Assembly (NCBI RefSeq): GCF_963668385.1
Contig: NZ_OY764327.1
Location: forward strand, 1,860,001 to 1,924,000
DNA: 64,000 nucleotides
Reading direction: 5' to 3'
DNA from: an uncultured Carboxylicivirga sp.
Lineage (GTDB): Bacteria; Bacteroidota; Bacteroidia; Bacteroidales; Marinilabiliaceae
In this document: piece by piece, positions 43,422 to 51,897 of the stretch
Layout: every line of letters begins with the position of its first letter
How positions within the stretch are numbered: the first letter of the stretch is position 1
Made by a program: the position numbers and the translations under genes
Notes under the pieces: model-generated
The model's database searches: none
What the model was told of the DNA's origin: nothing
What the model saw: the letters and a program-made list of their open reading frames with translations, nothing else

Positions 43422-43754
43422 ATGGCAGAAGCAAAAAATCAGTTGTTCGATTCAGATCTTCAGGATTTGGCTCAGTTTTTTAAGGCACTGGCGCATCCGG
43501 CCCGATTGCAGATTCTTAGATTTCTGGCATCGCAGAATGCATGTTTTACAGGAAATATAACGGATGAAATTCCTTTGGGGCGCACAACGGTTAATCAGCA
43601 TTTAAATGAATTAAGAAAAGCTGGCCTGATACAAGGAACTGTTCAGGGAGCTAAAACCAACTACTGTGTCAATCCTTCTGTTATTAAGCGGCTCGAAACA
43701 ATGGGTAAGGAATTTTTTGCTGGTTTGAATAAAGTTAAATGCTCAGATTGTTAA
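43422..43754 (+). CDS. arsR: ArsR family repressor
   Basis: 110 aa. Winged helix 'FFKALAHPARLQILRFLASQ', recognition region 'GRTTVNQHLNELRKAGLIQG' and 'KTNYCVNPSVIKRL'. Candidate metalloid ligands are Cys in 'QNACFTGN', 'NYCVN' and the C-terminal 'VKCSDC'; the classical ELCVCDL site is absent, so As(III) is bound differently if at all. First gene of the arsenic set; the operator pair upstream implies autoregulation. Confidence 0.88.
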   Translation: MAEAKNQLFDSDLQDLAQFFKALAHPARLQILRFLASQNACFTGNITDEIPLGRTTVNQHLNELRKAGLIQGTVQGAKTNYCVNPSVIKRLETMGKEFFAGLNKVKCSDC

Positions 43755-43900
43755 GTATAGTTAGTAGTCAGAAGAATTTAGTCAGTAGTTAAGACTAATC
43801 AAAATTGTAAAGAGTAAATAAAAATAATAAAAACTTATCAGTATGAAGCATCAAGTAAATCTATCTTGATACTTCTATCTTGATACTAAAATCTTAAGTA

Positions 43901-44323
43901 ATGAAAGTATTGATTTTATGCACAGGTAATAGTTGTAGAAGCCAGATGGCTCACGGTTTTTTGCAATCGTTCGACAAAGAGTTGCAGGTTTTTTCTGCTG
44001 GGACTGAAGCTTCGGGGAAATTAAATGCAAAAGCTGTTCAGGTGATGAGCGAAATAGGAATCGATATTAGTGGTCACACCAGCGATTCTGTTTCCAAGTA
44101 TTTAGATGAAGAATGGGATTTTGTGATAACTGTTTGTGGTGGAGCTAACGAAAGCTGCCCTGCCTTTATCGGTAATGTTAAAAACAGAGTTCATATCGGG
44201 TTTGATGATCCTTCGCATGCAGTGGGAACTGATGAATTTATTATGAGTGAATTTCACCGTGTGCGAGATGAAATTAAAGAGCAGTTTTATCAGTTCTACC
44301 TGGAAAATATAAAAGGTAAGTAA
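43901..44323 (+). CDS. arsC: Arsenate reductase, thioredoxin-coupled (LMW phosphatase type)
   Basis: 140 aa. P-loop 'CTGNSCRS' (Cys7 nucleophile, Cys12, Arg13) and the redox pair Cys79/Cys86 in 'VITVCGGANESCPAF', the three-cysteine relay of the Staphylococcus pI258-type enzyme. Reduces arsenate to arsenite for export. Preceded by a 146-bp spacer containing two copies of ATCTTGATAC (43863, 43877); no terminator is evident, so transcription probably continues from arsR. Confidence 0.93.
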   Translation: MKVLILCTGNSCRSQMAHGFLQSFDKELQVFSAGTEASGKLNAKAVQVMSEIGIDISGHTSDSVSKYLDEEWDFVITVCGGANESCPAFIGNVKNRVHIGFDDPSHAVGTDEFIMSEFHRVRDEIKEQFYQFYLENIKGK

Positions 44324-44359
44324 TTCATTGTGTGATTAAGTTGATCTGAAATAAAGGGG

Positions 44360-45388
44360 ATGGAACAGAAAAAGCAGATTGGATTTTTTGAGAAGTATCT
44401 CACTCTGTGGGTAGCATTGTGTATTGCTGTAGGAATTGCCATAGGGCATTTTTTAGGAGATACTGTAAATGTATTAAGTGGCTTGGAGATTTCGGGGGTA
44501 AATGTATTGGTGGCAGTTCTGGTGTGGCTAATGATATACCCTATGATGCTTCAGGTGGATTTTACCAGTATTAAAAATGTGGGCAAAAGGCCCAAGGGAC
44601 TCCTTCTTACATTGGTGGTTAACTGGTTGATTAAACCTTTTACCATGGCCTTTTTTGCCTGGATCTTCTTCGATAAATTATATGCTGCGTTTATCGATCC
44701 ATCGCAGGCAGGCGAATACATTGCAGGAGCCATTCTTTTGGGAGCTGCGCCTTGTACAGCCATGGTGTTTGTGTGGTCGTACCTTACCGATGGTGATCCG
44801 AATTATACCTTGGTGCAAGTGTCAGTCAATGATCTGATTATTTTGGTGGCTTTTGTGCCCATTGTTGGGTTGTTGTTAGGAATCACCAATATTAGTATAC
44901 CATACGATACCTTGGTGATGAGTGTAGTGGTGTTTGTAGTGGTTCCATTATTGGCAGGGACGTTAACCAACCGAATGCTGATCAAACGAAAAGGAACTGA
45001 GTGGTTCACGCAAACGTTCTTACCTAAATTTAAGCCGGTAAGTATTGTTGCCCTATTGGCAACATTGGTGCTGTTGTTCGCTTTTCAGGGACATAATATT
45101 GTACAGAAGCCATTTATTATTCTATTAGTAGCTATTCCACTCGTTTTACAAACCTACTTTATCTTTTTCATTGCCTGGTTTGGTGGGCGAAAACTTAAAT
45201 TGCCTCACGCTGTATGTTCGCCTGCTGCAATGATAGGAGCCAGTAACTTTTTTGAGTTGGCAGTGGCAGTTGCTATTGCGCTTTTTGGCTTACATTCGCC
45301 TGCTGCATTGGTAACAGTTGTGGGAGTATTGGTTGAGGTTCCGGTAATGCTTTCGTTGGTGGCTTTGGCTAACCGGTGGAAATACTAA
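44360..45388 (+). CDS. acr3: ACR3 family arsenite efflux permease
   Basis: 342 aa with ten membrane helices. Family motifs '[14 protein letters not shown]', '[20 protein letters not shown]' (with the functional Cys), '[15 protein letters not shown]' and '[19 protein letters not shown]'. Exports As(III) using the proton-motive force. Follows arsC by 36 bp, completing reduction plus export under ArsR control. Confidence 0.94.
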   Translation: MEQKKQIGFFEKYLTLWVALCIAVGIAIGHFLGDTVNVLSGLEISGVNVLVAVLVWLMIYPMMLQVDFTSIKNVGKRPKGLLLTLVVNWLIKPFTMAFFAWIFFDKLYAAFIDPSQAGEYIAGAILLGAAPCTAMVFVWSYLTDGDPNYTLVQVSVNDLIILVAFVPIVGLLLGITNISIPYDTLVMSVVVFVVVPLLAGTLTNRMLIKRKGTEWFTQTFLPKFKPVSIVALLATLVLLFAFQGHNIVQKPFIILLVAIPLVLQTYFIFFIAWFGGRKLKLPHAVCSPAAMIGASNFFELAVAVAIALFGLHSPAALVTVVGVLVEVPVMLSLVALANRWKY

Positions 45389-45585
45389 AAGGGTGTCTAA
45401 CCGTTGAGGTCTTTAATTATTGATTTGATAATAGTAGATATAGGTGGTTTGGGATTATTCTCAAACCACTTTTTGCCTTTTGAAATGATGATAATTGACG
45501 GATGTCGGACTGAAAGCTTTGGACTTATATGAACAATCTTCACTTTTTTGTCTTTTATCTGTGACCGAATGATTATTTTTGCAGC

Positions 45586-45972
45586 ATGATTTATTTAGTA
45601 TTAGGTATCGTCTTAGCCATGGTTTTGGCGGTGGTATTTTCACGTAAATCCAAACCAGGGGAAGAAGAGAAGAAAGTTGAGGTGCCCGACGATTGTTGTG
45701 GTGCTCATGAAGTTTGCGAAGCCGATAGTTTACTAAGTGCTGATGGTAAAGCCGAATACTTCGAAGATGAAGAATTAGACAACTACAAAACAAAAGCAGC
45801 TAATAGTTATACCGACGAACAAATTGAGGAATTCAGAGATGTTCTTTTTACTTTAAAAGAACGCGAAGTAGCTGCTTGGCTCAAAAGTTTACAGGCCCGT
45901 AATATCAACCCGCCTGAAATTATCCGCGAAGAAGCTTTAATGATTGTTGCCGAACGACGATTGGTCAATTAG
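45586..45972 (+). CDS. Conserved hypothetical membrane-anchored protein with CC..C motif
   Basis: 128 aa. One N-terminal membrane helix ('YLVLGIVLAMVLAVVFS'), a charged stretch, then 'DDCCGAHEVCEAD' that could bind metal or form disulfides, and a helical C-terminal half ('TDEQIEEFRDVLFTLKEREV', 'PEIIREEALMIVAERR'). The same kind of protein is widespread in Bacteroidota without known function. Begins 197 bp after acr3 behind a non-coding gap, so it is probably not part of the arsenic operon. Confidence 0.7.
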   Translation: MIYLVLGIVLAMVLAVVFSRKSKPGEEEKKVEVPDDCCGAHEVCEADSLLSADGKAEYFEDEELDNYKTKAANSYTDEQIEEFRDVLFTLKEREVAAWLKSLQARNINPPEIIREEALMIVAERRLVN

Positions 45973-46205
45973 TCAATTGATCGATGTGCTAATGAATCAA
46001 TTACTCAATTATCGATTGTCCGATTGTCAATTAATCTGTAATCGTCTCATTGTTTAATTGGAAATGGGTAACCAGTTCATCGTTAATTTAGGAATTGGAA
46101 ATTGATAATCGTTTAATCGGTAATCGACTCATCGTTTAATTGATAATCGGTAATTGATCAATTGGTAAGCGAAAATCGTTATCTTATGTAATTATCAAAA
46201 AATTA
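45973..46205. repeat. Degenerate repeat island left of the four-helix-bundle gene
   Basis: About 230 bp composed almost wholly of variants of TCAATTGATCG, GTCAATTAATC, GATAATCGTTTAATCGGTAATCGACTCATCG. No ORF. Same word family as the other islands. Confidence 0.6.
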
Positions 46206-46211
46206 TAGGAG

Positions 46212-46562
46212 ATGAGCGAGCAAAAATCAAATTTGATTATCGATTTAAGTTTTCAATTTTCGCTAGATGTTATCGAATTTTGCGAAGAGCTTGAATTAAA
46301 GCGAAAGTTTGTAATTGCAAAGCAACTTTTGAAATCGGGTACTTCTATTGGAGCTAATGTAAGGGAAGCTCAGAGTGCGGAAAGCAGGGCTGACTTTATT
46401 CATAAAATGAAGATAGCTGCAAAAGAGGCGGAGGAAACAGAATATTGGTTGGAACTTTGTAAGTACTCCAAATCTTATCCTATCAACAACGAGCTTTTGA
46501 TTAATATTAGAAGTATCATTCTGGTTATTTCAAAAATTGTAGGAACAACCCGCAAAAATTAA
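46212..46562 (+). CDS. Four-helix-bundle protein (S23/TIGR02436-like)
   Basis: 116 aa. 'IIDLSFQFSLDVIEFCEELE' start, 'VIAKQLLKSGTSIGANVREA' and 'ESRADFIHKMKIAAKEAEET' then 'EYWLELCKYSKSYP' are diagnostic of the family first seen in intervening sequences of 23S rRNA genes. The fold is shared with Avd of diversity-generating retroelements. Here it stands alone, enclosed on both sides by islands of degenerate repeats, with no reverse transcriptase or rRNA nearby. Function unknown; nucleic-acid binding is likely from the family's basic surface. Confidence 0.85.
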   Translation: MSEQKSNLIIDLSFQFSLDVIEFCEELELKRKFVIAKQLLKSGTSIGANVREAQSAESRADFIHKMKIAAKEAEETEYWLELCKYSKSYPINNELLINIRSIILVISKIVGTTRKN

Positions 46563-46690
46563 CCAATTAACCGATGAGTCAATGAGTCGATGCGCCAATT
46601 GAACAATTAATTGATAATTGTTTAATTGATTCATTGAGAATCGGTAATCGACACATCGATTAATTGGTAATTGGATAATCAAACAAATGT
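46563..46690. repeat. Degenerate repeat island right of the four-helix-bundle gene
   Basis: Starts at the stop codon. Contains TCGACACATCGA (46648-46659) followed by TTAATTGGTAATTGG; words shared with 34747-34880 and 48143-48290. Confidence 0.6.
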
Positions 46691-46747
46691 CATTTTCAGC
46701 TCCTGCTAAAAACCATATCTTGAAGGCTAATTCAAAAAACAGTTAAC

Positions 46748-48142
46748 ATGTTTTCGAAAGACGTATATATAAATCGCAGGAAAAAGCTGCAAACAAAAGT
46801 TGAATCAGGTATTATCCTGATGTTAGGTAACAACGATTCTCCAATGAACTATGCTGATAATGTGTATCATTTTCGTCAGGATAGTACTTTTCTATATTTT
46901 TTCGGGATTGATTTGCAAAACCATGCCGGCATCATCGATATAGATAATAACAAAGAGTATTTATTAGGCGACGATGTTTCGTTGGATGATATTGTATGGA
47001 TGGGGCCTCAACCTACTATGGCCGAGAAAGCTGCTCAGACAGGTGTGGAAAATACCCGCTCAATGTCTGATTTAGCCAAGATGGTGGGCGATGCCATAAA
47101 GCAAGGACGTAAAGTGCATTTTACTCCTCCTTATCGTGGCGAAAACATTATGCTTTTGAGCGATTTGTTAAACGTGCATCATTCAAAAGTAAAAGAAATA
47201 GCTTCGCTGGAGTTGACCAAAGCTTGTATTAATCTTCGCTCGGTAAAAGAGCCATGCGAGATTGAAGAGCTGGAGCGACATATGGTAGTGGGCTATCAAA
47301 TGCATACAACGGCAATGAGAATGGCGCAGGATGGCGTAAGCGAGCAGGCTATTGCCGGGGCAATGGAAGGTGTATCCATGTCGGGCGGAGGAATGGTGTC
47401 GTTCCCTATTATCTGTAGTAGAAGAGGAGAGACGCTTCATAATCACTATCATGGTAATATTCTTAAAAAAGGAGATTTGCTATTGGTGGATGCCGGTAGT
47501 GAGTCGCCATTGCATTATGCAACCGATAATACCCGTACCACGCCGGTTGGAGGTGTGTTTTCGCAACGTCAGAAAGAAGTATATGAAATTGTGTTGGCAG
47601 CCAATAACATTGCTCGTGAAGCTACCAAGCCGGGAGTTACTTATAAGGAATGTCACTTGGTGGCAGCTCGCGTAATTGCTTCGGGACTGAAAGATTTAGG
47701 ATTGATGAAAGGTGATGTAGATGAGGCTGTGGCTGCCGGAGCTCATGCCATGTTCTTCCCTCATGGATTAGGCCATATGTTAGGACTGGATGTGCACGAC
47801 ATGGAAGATTACAACGATACCTTAGTGGGCTATATGGATGAGTTGGAGCGAAGCTCGCAATTTGGATTGTCGGCATTGCGTTTGGGACGTACCCTTGAGA
47901 AAAACTGGGTGTTAACCAACGAACCAGGCATCTATTTTATCCCTGCTTTAATCGATACCTTTAAAGCTGAAGGTAAATTCACCAATTTTATCAACTACGA
48001 TAAAGTAGAAACTTATAAAGATTTTGGAGGAATCCGTCTTGAAGATGATATACTGATTACCGATAATGGTTGTCGTATTTTGGGCGAAAGAATTCCGATT
48101 ACCGTTGATGAGGTGGAAGCTACCGTAAAGGGAAATAATTAA
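46748..48142 (+). CDS. pepP: Xaa-Pro aminopeptidase (M24B)
   Basis: 464 aa. N-terminal creatinase-like domain (~1-170), then the pita-bread fold with dinuclear metal ligands: Asp in 'LLVDAGSESP', Asp in 'ATDNTRT', His in 'FFPHGLGHMLGLDVHD', Glu in 'LTNEPGIYF' and Glu in 'GGIRLEDDILIT'. Releases N-terminal residues before proline from peptides; cytoplasmic (no signal peptide). Lies between repeat islands and a C1 peptidase gene, both concerned with peptide breakdown. Confidence 0.92.
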   Translation: MFSKDVYINRRKKLQTKVESGIILMLGNNDSPMNYADNVYHFRQDSTFLYFFGIDLQNHAGIIDIDNNKEYLLGDDVSLDDIVWMGPQPTMAEKAAQTGVENTRSMSDLAKMVGDAIKQGRKVHFTPPYRGENIMLLSDLLNVHHSKVKEIASLELTKACINLRSVKEPCEIEELERHMVVGYQMHTTAMRMAQDGVSEQAIAGAMEGVSMSGGGMVSFPIICSRRGETLHNHYHGNILKKGDLLLVDAGSESPLHYATDNTRTTPVGGVFSQRQKEVYEIVLAANNIAREATKPGVTYKECHLVAARVIASGLKDLGLMKGDVDEAVAAGAHAMFFPHGLGHMLGLDVHDMEDYNDTLVGYMDELERSSQFGLSALRLGRTLEKNWVLTNEPGIYFIPALIDTFKAEGKFTNFINYDKVETYKDFGGIRLEDDILITDNGCRILGERIPITVDEVEATVKGNN

Positions 48143-48290
48143 ACGATGCTCAATGAGTTGATTATCAATTCTCGATTAATCGATTTTCAATTACTCGATT
48201 AGCGAAGGCTAAATATGTCCATTGCCAACTAATCGATTAATCGACACATTGACTTATTGATAATTGACTATTTTTATCTGATAAACCAAA
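48143..48290. repeat. Degenerate repeat island between the two peptidase genes
   Basis: Words TTATCAATTCTCGATTAATCGATTTTC, AATCGATTAA and TCGACACATTGA (48241-48252), the same family as the other islands. Confidence 0.55.
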
Positions 48291-48300
48291 ATCAATAAGA

Positions 48301-49401
48301 ATGAAACGAATTTTATATCTGTTTGTTGGCCTGATACTGGTGACGAATATCACCGCCCAGGAAGAATCAAAATTTGAATTTACCGATGTTTACAATATCA
48401 AAACCACGCCTGTAAAAAGTCAGGATCGTACCGGAACTTGTTGGGCGTTTAGCACTACTTCGTTTGTCGAAACAGAAGTAATCCGCCTGGGAGGTCCTTC
48501 GCTGGATTTGTCAGAGATGTATTTTGTGCGTTACGTTTATCCGCGCAAGGCACAAAAATATGTGATGTTGCATGGCAAGGGTAATTTTAGTGAGGGAGGT
48601 TTGGCTCATGATGTAATGAATACCATTCGCCAGCATGGAATGGCTACCGAAGAGGCTTATCCGGGGCGCCGTGATGTGAGTCAACCTCATAATCATTCCG
48701 AGATGGTTTCGTCGCAAAAAGTGTTGTTAGATAATTTTATGGATCAGCGCCATGCTACACCTGGTCCGGTTTGGTTCGAAGTGTTAGGTGGTGTTTTAGA
48801 TACTTATATGGGTAAGCTTCCCGAAAAAGTGGAGGGAAAAACTCCTGAGGAATTTGCTGCTAAAATGAAGATTAATCCCGACGATTACATTGAGTTGACA
48901 TCGTACACCAATTACCCATATTATCAATTGGCTGATTTGGAAATTCCGGATAACTGGTCGCACGATAGATATTACAATGTGCCTTTAAACGAATTGATGG
49001 AAGTAATCAACAATGCTTTGGCCAATGGATACTCAATGGCGTGGGATGGTGATGTGAGCGATAAGTTTTTCTCTCACAAAAACGGAGTTGCACTTGTGCC
49101 TGTTGACGAAAGTAAAGGATTTGAACCTCAGGCAGAGAAAGAAATCACCCCAGAGATACGTCAGGAGGCATTTATGTCGTGGAATTCGACTGATGATCAC
49201 TTGATGCACATCACCGGAATGGTGAAAGACCAGGATGGAACTGTGTATTACAAAACAAAAAACAGCTGGGGCGAAAAAAGTAATGCCTTTGGGGGGTATT
49301 TAAACATGTCCGAAAGCTATATGCGACTGCATACTGTATCAGTAATGATTCATAAAGATGCTTTACCAAAAGCCATTGCTAAAAAGTTAGGGATAAAGTA
49401 A
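48301..49401 (+). CDS. Exported C1 cysteine peptidase (bleomycin-hydrolase/PepC-like)
   Basis: 366 aa. Signal peptide 'MKRILYLFVGLILVTNITAQ'. Papain-like catalytic residues: Cys47 in 'RTGTCWAFS', His in 'DDHLMHITGM', Asn in 'TKNSWGE'. 'SEMYFVRYVYPRKAQKY' and 'GGLAHDVMN' are as in bleomycin hydrolases and aminopeptidase C, but the protein is shorter than cytoplasmic PepC (~440 aa) and is exported. Probably trims peptides in the periplasm. Downstream terminator. Confidence 0.9.
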   Translation: MKRILYLFVGLILVTNITAQEESKFEFTDVYNIKTTPVKSQDRTGTCWAFSTTSFVETEVIRLGGPSLDLSEMYFVRYVYPRKAQKYVMLHGKGNFSEGGLAHDVMNTIRQHGMATEEAYPGRRDVSQPHNHSEMVSSQKVLLDNFMDQRHATPGPVWFEVLGGVLDTYMGKLPEKVEGKTPEEFAAKMKINPDDYIELTSYTNYPYYQLADLEIPDNWSHDRYYNVPLNELMEVINNALANGYSMAWDGDVSDKFFSHKNGVALVPVDESKGFEPQAEKEITPEIRQEAFMSWNSTDDHLMHITGMVKDQDGTVYYKTKNSWGEKSNAFGGYLNMSESYMRLHTVSVMIHKDALPKAIAKKLGIK

Positions 49402-49424
49402 AAAATAATACCATATCGATATGT

Positions 49425-49449
49425 AGGGAGCTTAATGCTCCCTTCTTTG
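49425..49449 (+). terminator. Terminator after the C1 peptidase gene
   Basis: AGGGAGC-TTAAT-GCTCCCT stem of 7 bp followed by a T-rich tail. Confidence 0.8.
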
Positions 49450-49854
49450 TGTTTATATATATGTATTTTATAAGAGATTAATGATCTCGATAGGCATATT
49501 GATTCTCTTATTTTATTTATTCTAATATTATTTAATAAAAACGATTGATATTATATGATGATTTAATCTATTGTTATCAATACATAATCTGATTAATATT
49601 TTTATTAGTCATTATTATAGATGAAGTAATACATTCTAGATATAGATAAAGTATTTGTAATGATAGATGGATAAAAATTAAAATAGATAGACGATAAATA
49701 TTAATAGATAGTATAAAACATAAAAAGACAATAGAAATATAAAAACAGAAAGCTACAAAAGAAAAATAGAAAGAATATATATAACAATAGAATATCGATA
49801 GATCACTCCAAGTTACTGTTTTAATAATAAAAGTTGCTTAAGTATTAAATAAGT
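49450..49854. other. Very AT-rich low-complexity gap
   Basis: About 400 bp without ORF or RNA gene; dominated by GATA/ATAG-type words (e.g. AATAGATAG near 49680-49710) and A-rich purine runs. Confidence 0.4.
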
Positions 49855-50082
49855 ATGCGAATCAACAGTTGAACCCACTTTGGGTTTCCTTTATGATTAC
49901 GTTCCTATTCCACGGGTTCTCCCCGTGGCTATTCAAATTAAATCCTTTCAGGATTTGAAAATGTCAGAAGGACATTAACAATAATAGCCTCGTGCCGAGC
50001 GCGAGGTGACTAGTTGCCTAATGATACAACCCGAAAGTGGGTTGAACTTTGCTTTAAAACAATTTGAACTATTGATTCGCAT
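49855..50082. repeat. 228-nt multi-hairpin element bounded by 16-nt inverted repeats
   Basis: Outer arms ATGCGAATCAACAGTT (49855-49870) and its complement with one mismatch (50067-50082). Just inside, AGTTGAACCCACTTT (49867-49881) pairs perfectly with 50034-50048 (15 bp). Each of these arms can alternatively fold alone (AACCCA/TGGGTT at 49872-49886; CAACCC/GGGTTG at 50027-50044). Between them lie hairpins CCACGGG/CCCGTGG (49910-49928), AAATCC/GGATTT (49940-49956), ATGTC/GACAT (49961-49975) and CCTCG/CGAGG (49988-50006). No ORF spans it. GC is much higher than in the flanks. It could be a structured RNA or a REP/BIME-type mobile unit. Confidence 0.75.
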
Positions 50083-50112
50083 TAAGTACAGACTATAGAA
50101 AGTGTTTTGATG

Positions 50113-51753
50113 CTAGAAACCAAAATTCATCCCTACCGAAAAAATTTGATTGCCATCTAAAAAGTAAGGATTGGTATATTTCTGTACATCCGGGCCACTG
50201 TAGGAGTTGTGTTGGTATTCAGCAAAAATATATCCGTCGTTGATAACCTGGTAGCGGCCTTTAAAAGTAAAATTAGAGGTTTTGTATCGCACTTCATTCA
50301 TATAAGGCAATCCGCGTCGAATCTCCTCTTGATCCTGATTGATTTCGGGGTGTAAATCCATCTCGTTGTTATCAAAAATTTCCTGATAATCTTTTCCTTT
50401 TCGAATAAGGGTGTATCCTGCCGATAAATCGAGGCCACGTATGGGTTTGCATCTGATCATCAGAAATAGCTCGTTAGAATTATCAAGCGTGTAGTTTCCC
50501 AACGCGTACTGATTGCTGGTGAAGGATAGCGAAGGTACAAAATGCTGATAAACCAATGGCCGGGTGATGGTATATTCGGCCGTTAACGAAGTGTTAGGAA
50601 GTAAATCGGTGGCACGTGCGCCGATTTTCCAGGCAATATCGTTCGATTGTTCCTCTTTCTTAAACATATTGGTGAGGCTTATCTCATCAATAAAAAGACT
50701 GGTGTAAAGGTTGAGGTTTTTTATTTGTCGGCTGTTAATGTCGATAAACATTTGCGCATTATGGCCCACCCAGTTGTTCCACGAATTATAGGTGTGATCG
50801 GCCGATTTGTAAAATAAGAAAGGAATTGCGTAGGTTGGATTAAAGTCAACATCGCTGTATACAATAGAGTTTCCAACCGAGATGTTTAGCTTTTTCCATG
50901 GACGGACGGTAAACATATTGGCCGCAATAAATTTGTTGGTAAAAACCTTTCGATCGCCATTAAATACAGGGTACGATTTTGTACTGTCGATCACTTCGCT
51001 TACCAGCCATCCGTGTATGTAGTTAAAGTCTAGCCACGATACGGGCGACATCTTAAATGACAAATAGGTGTAGGAGGGGGTTCGACCCGAGAAAATGGTT
51101 GATTGACTATAAGCATTGCCCCATTGAAAATGATCTTTGTGCAATCCCAGGCTTCCCCACTTCCAAGAGTAGGTAATGCCTCCGCGTGTTTCGGAATAAT
51201 CCTTATCGTCGTTGTCGCCTTTGTAAACAGCTCCCGGACGCTGGCTAATGTATCCCGGACCTCCCAAATAAAACGATTCATGATTGTCGCGCAGGCTTCC
51301 GTAGATGGAAACATGGTTTCCGATGGTTCCGTAAAATTCAGCACCTCCCCAACGGTGGTATTCTGTTTTATCGCCATTGTTAAAAAACTGGCCTCCAATA
51401 ATCGGATTCACAGTAATTTTAAGTAATGAATCGCTGTAGTAAAACAAATCCCATCGCTTGTCAAAGTCTTTTCCGGTTTGTAGCTCTTTGTTGAAATCCT
51501 TTAAATAAAAAGTCAATTCTTTTTGCTGACGCTTGCTTAACTGGGTGTTCTGGTCGCACAGCTGTAACCATTCAGCTATTTGTTGGCGGCTGTAGGGTTT
51601 AATGCACGAGTTTACATCAATCAGTCCTTTGTTGGCCAGCTCATCAATAAAATCGTAAACAGCTTCGTTGCTGATATGGTAAGGAGTATTCTGGCTGTGA
51701 ATATATGCCGATGCTGAGGTTAGAAAAGCAAAAAGAAAAATGAGTTTTTTCAT
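50113..51753 (-). CDS. Capsule assembly Wzi-like outer-membrane protein
   Basis: 546 aa. Signal peptide 'KKLIFLFAFLTSASAYIHSQ'. Residues ~25-100 are helical, with an SLH-like 'AVYDFIDELANKGLIDVNSC' and 'YSRQQIAEWLQ'. From ~110 to the end there is a large beta-barrel with 'RWGGAEFYGTIGNHVSIYGS', 'YSWKWGSLGLHKDHFQWGNA' and a final 'IFSVGMNFGF' strand ending in Phe. Fits the Wzi capsule-assembly family (Wzi_N plus barrel), which attaches capsular polysaccharide to the surface. The polysaccharide locus at 55-64 kb may be functionally linked. Confidence 0.8.
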   Translation of the reverse strand: MKKLIFLFAFLTSASAYIHSQNTPYHISNEAVYDFIDELANKGLIDVNSCIKPYSRQQIAEWLQLCDQNTQLSKRQQKELTFYLKDFNKELQTGKDFDKRWDLFYYSDSLLKITVNPIIGGQFFNNGDKTEYHRWGGAEFYGTIGNHVSIYGSLRDNHESFYLGGPGYISQRPGAVYKGDNDDKDYSETRGGITYSWKWGSLGLHKDHFQWGNAYSQSTIFSGRTPSYTYLSFKMSPVSWLDFNYIHGWLVSEVIDSTKSYPVFNGDRKVFTNKFIAANMFTVRPWKKLNISVGNSIVYSDVDFNPTYAIPFLFYKSADHTYNSWNNWVGHNAQMFIDINSRQIKNLNLYTSLFIDEISLTNMFKKEEQSNDIAWKIGARATDLLPNTSLTAEYTITRPLVYQHFVPSLSFTSNQYALGNYTLDNSNELFLMIRCKPIRGLDLSAGYTLIRKGKDYQEIFDNNEMDLHPEINQDQEEIRRGLPYMNEVRYKTSNFTFKGRYQVINDGYIFAEYQHNSYSGPDVQKYTNPYFLDGNQIFSVGMNFGF

Positions 51754-51847
51754 AGTGATGTCTACTGGTTGAAAACGAAGATAGGCAAAAGCGTAAAGTG
51801 ATCAAACAGAACTTGACAAAGAGGTTTTATGCTTAGGTATAGCCAAA

Positions 51848-51875
51848 AGAAAAGGGGACCGAAAGTCCCCTTCTA
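51848..51875 (-). terminator. Terminator after metK
   Basis: AAGGGGAC-CGAAA-GTCCCCTT, 8-bp stem; the reverse strand follows with a T-rich tract. Confidence 0.85.
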
Positions 51876-51897
51876 TACTCTATTATATAGGTATTAA

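Noticed and set aside
45461-45793. 110-aa ORF opposite the CC..C protein
   Set aside because: Shadow of the + strand gene, with no start context or domain.
46212-46562. Diversity-generating retroelement Avd
   Set aside because: No reverse transcriptase, template repeat or variable-repeat gene in the neighbourhood; the sequence fits the S23-type family better.
45973-46690. CRISPR array
   Set aside because: The repeats are degenerate, irregular in spacing and not interspersed with unique spacers; no cas genes in the window.
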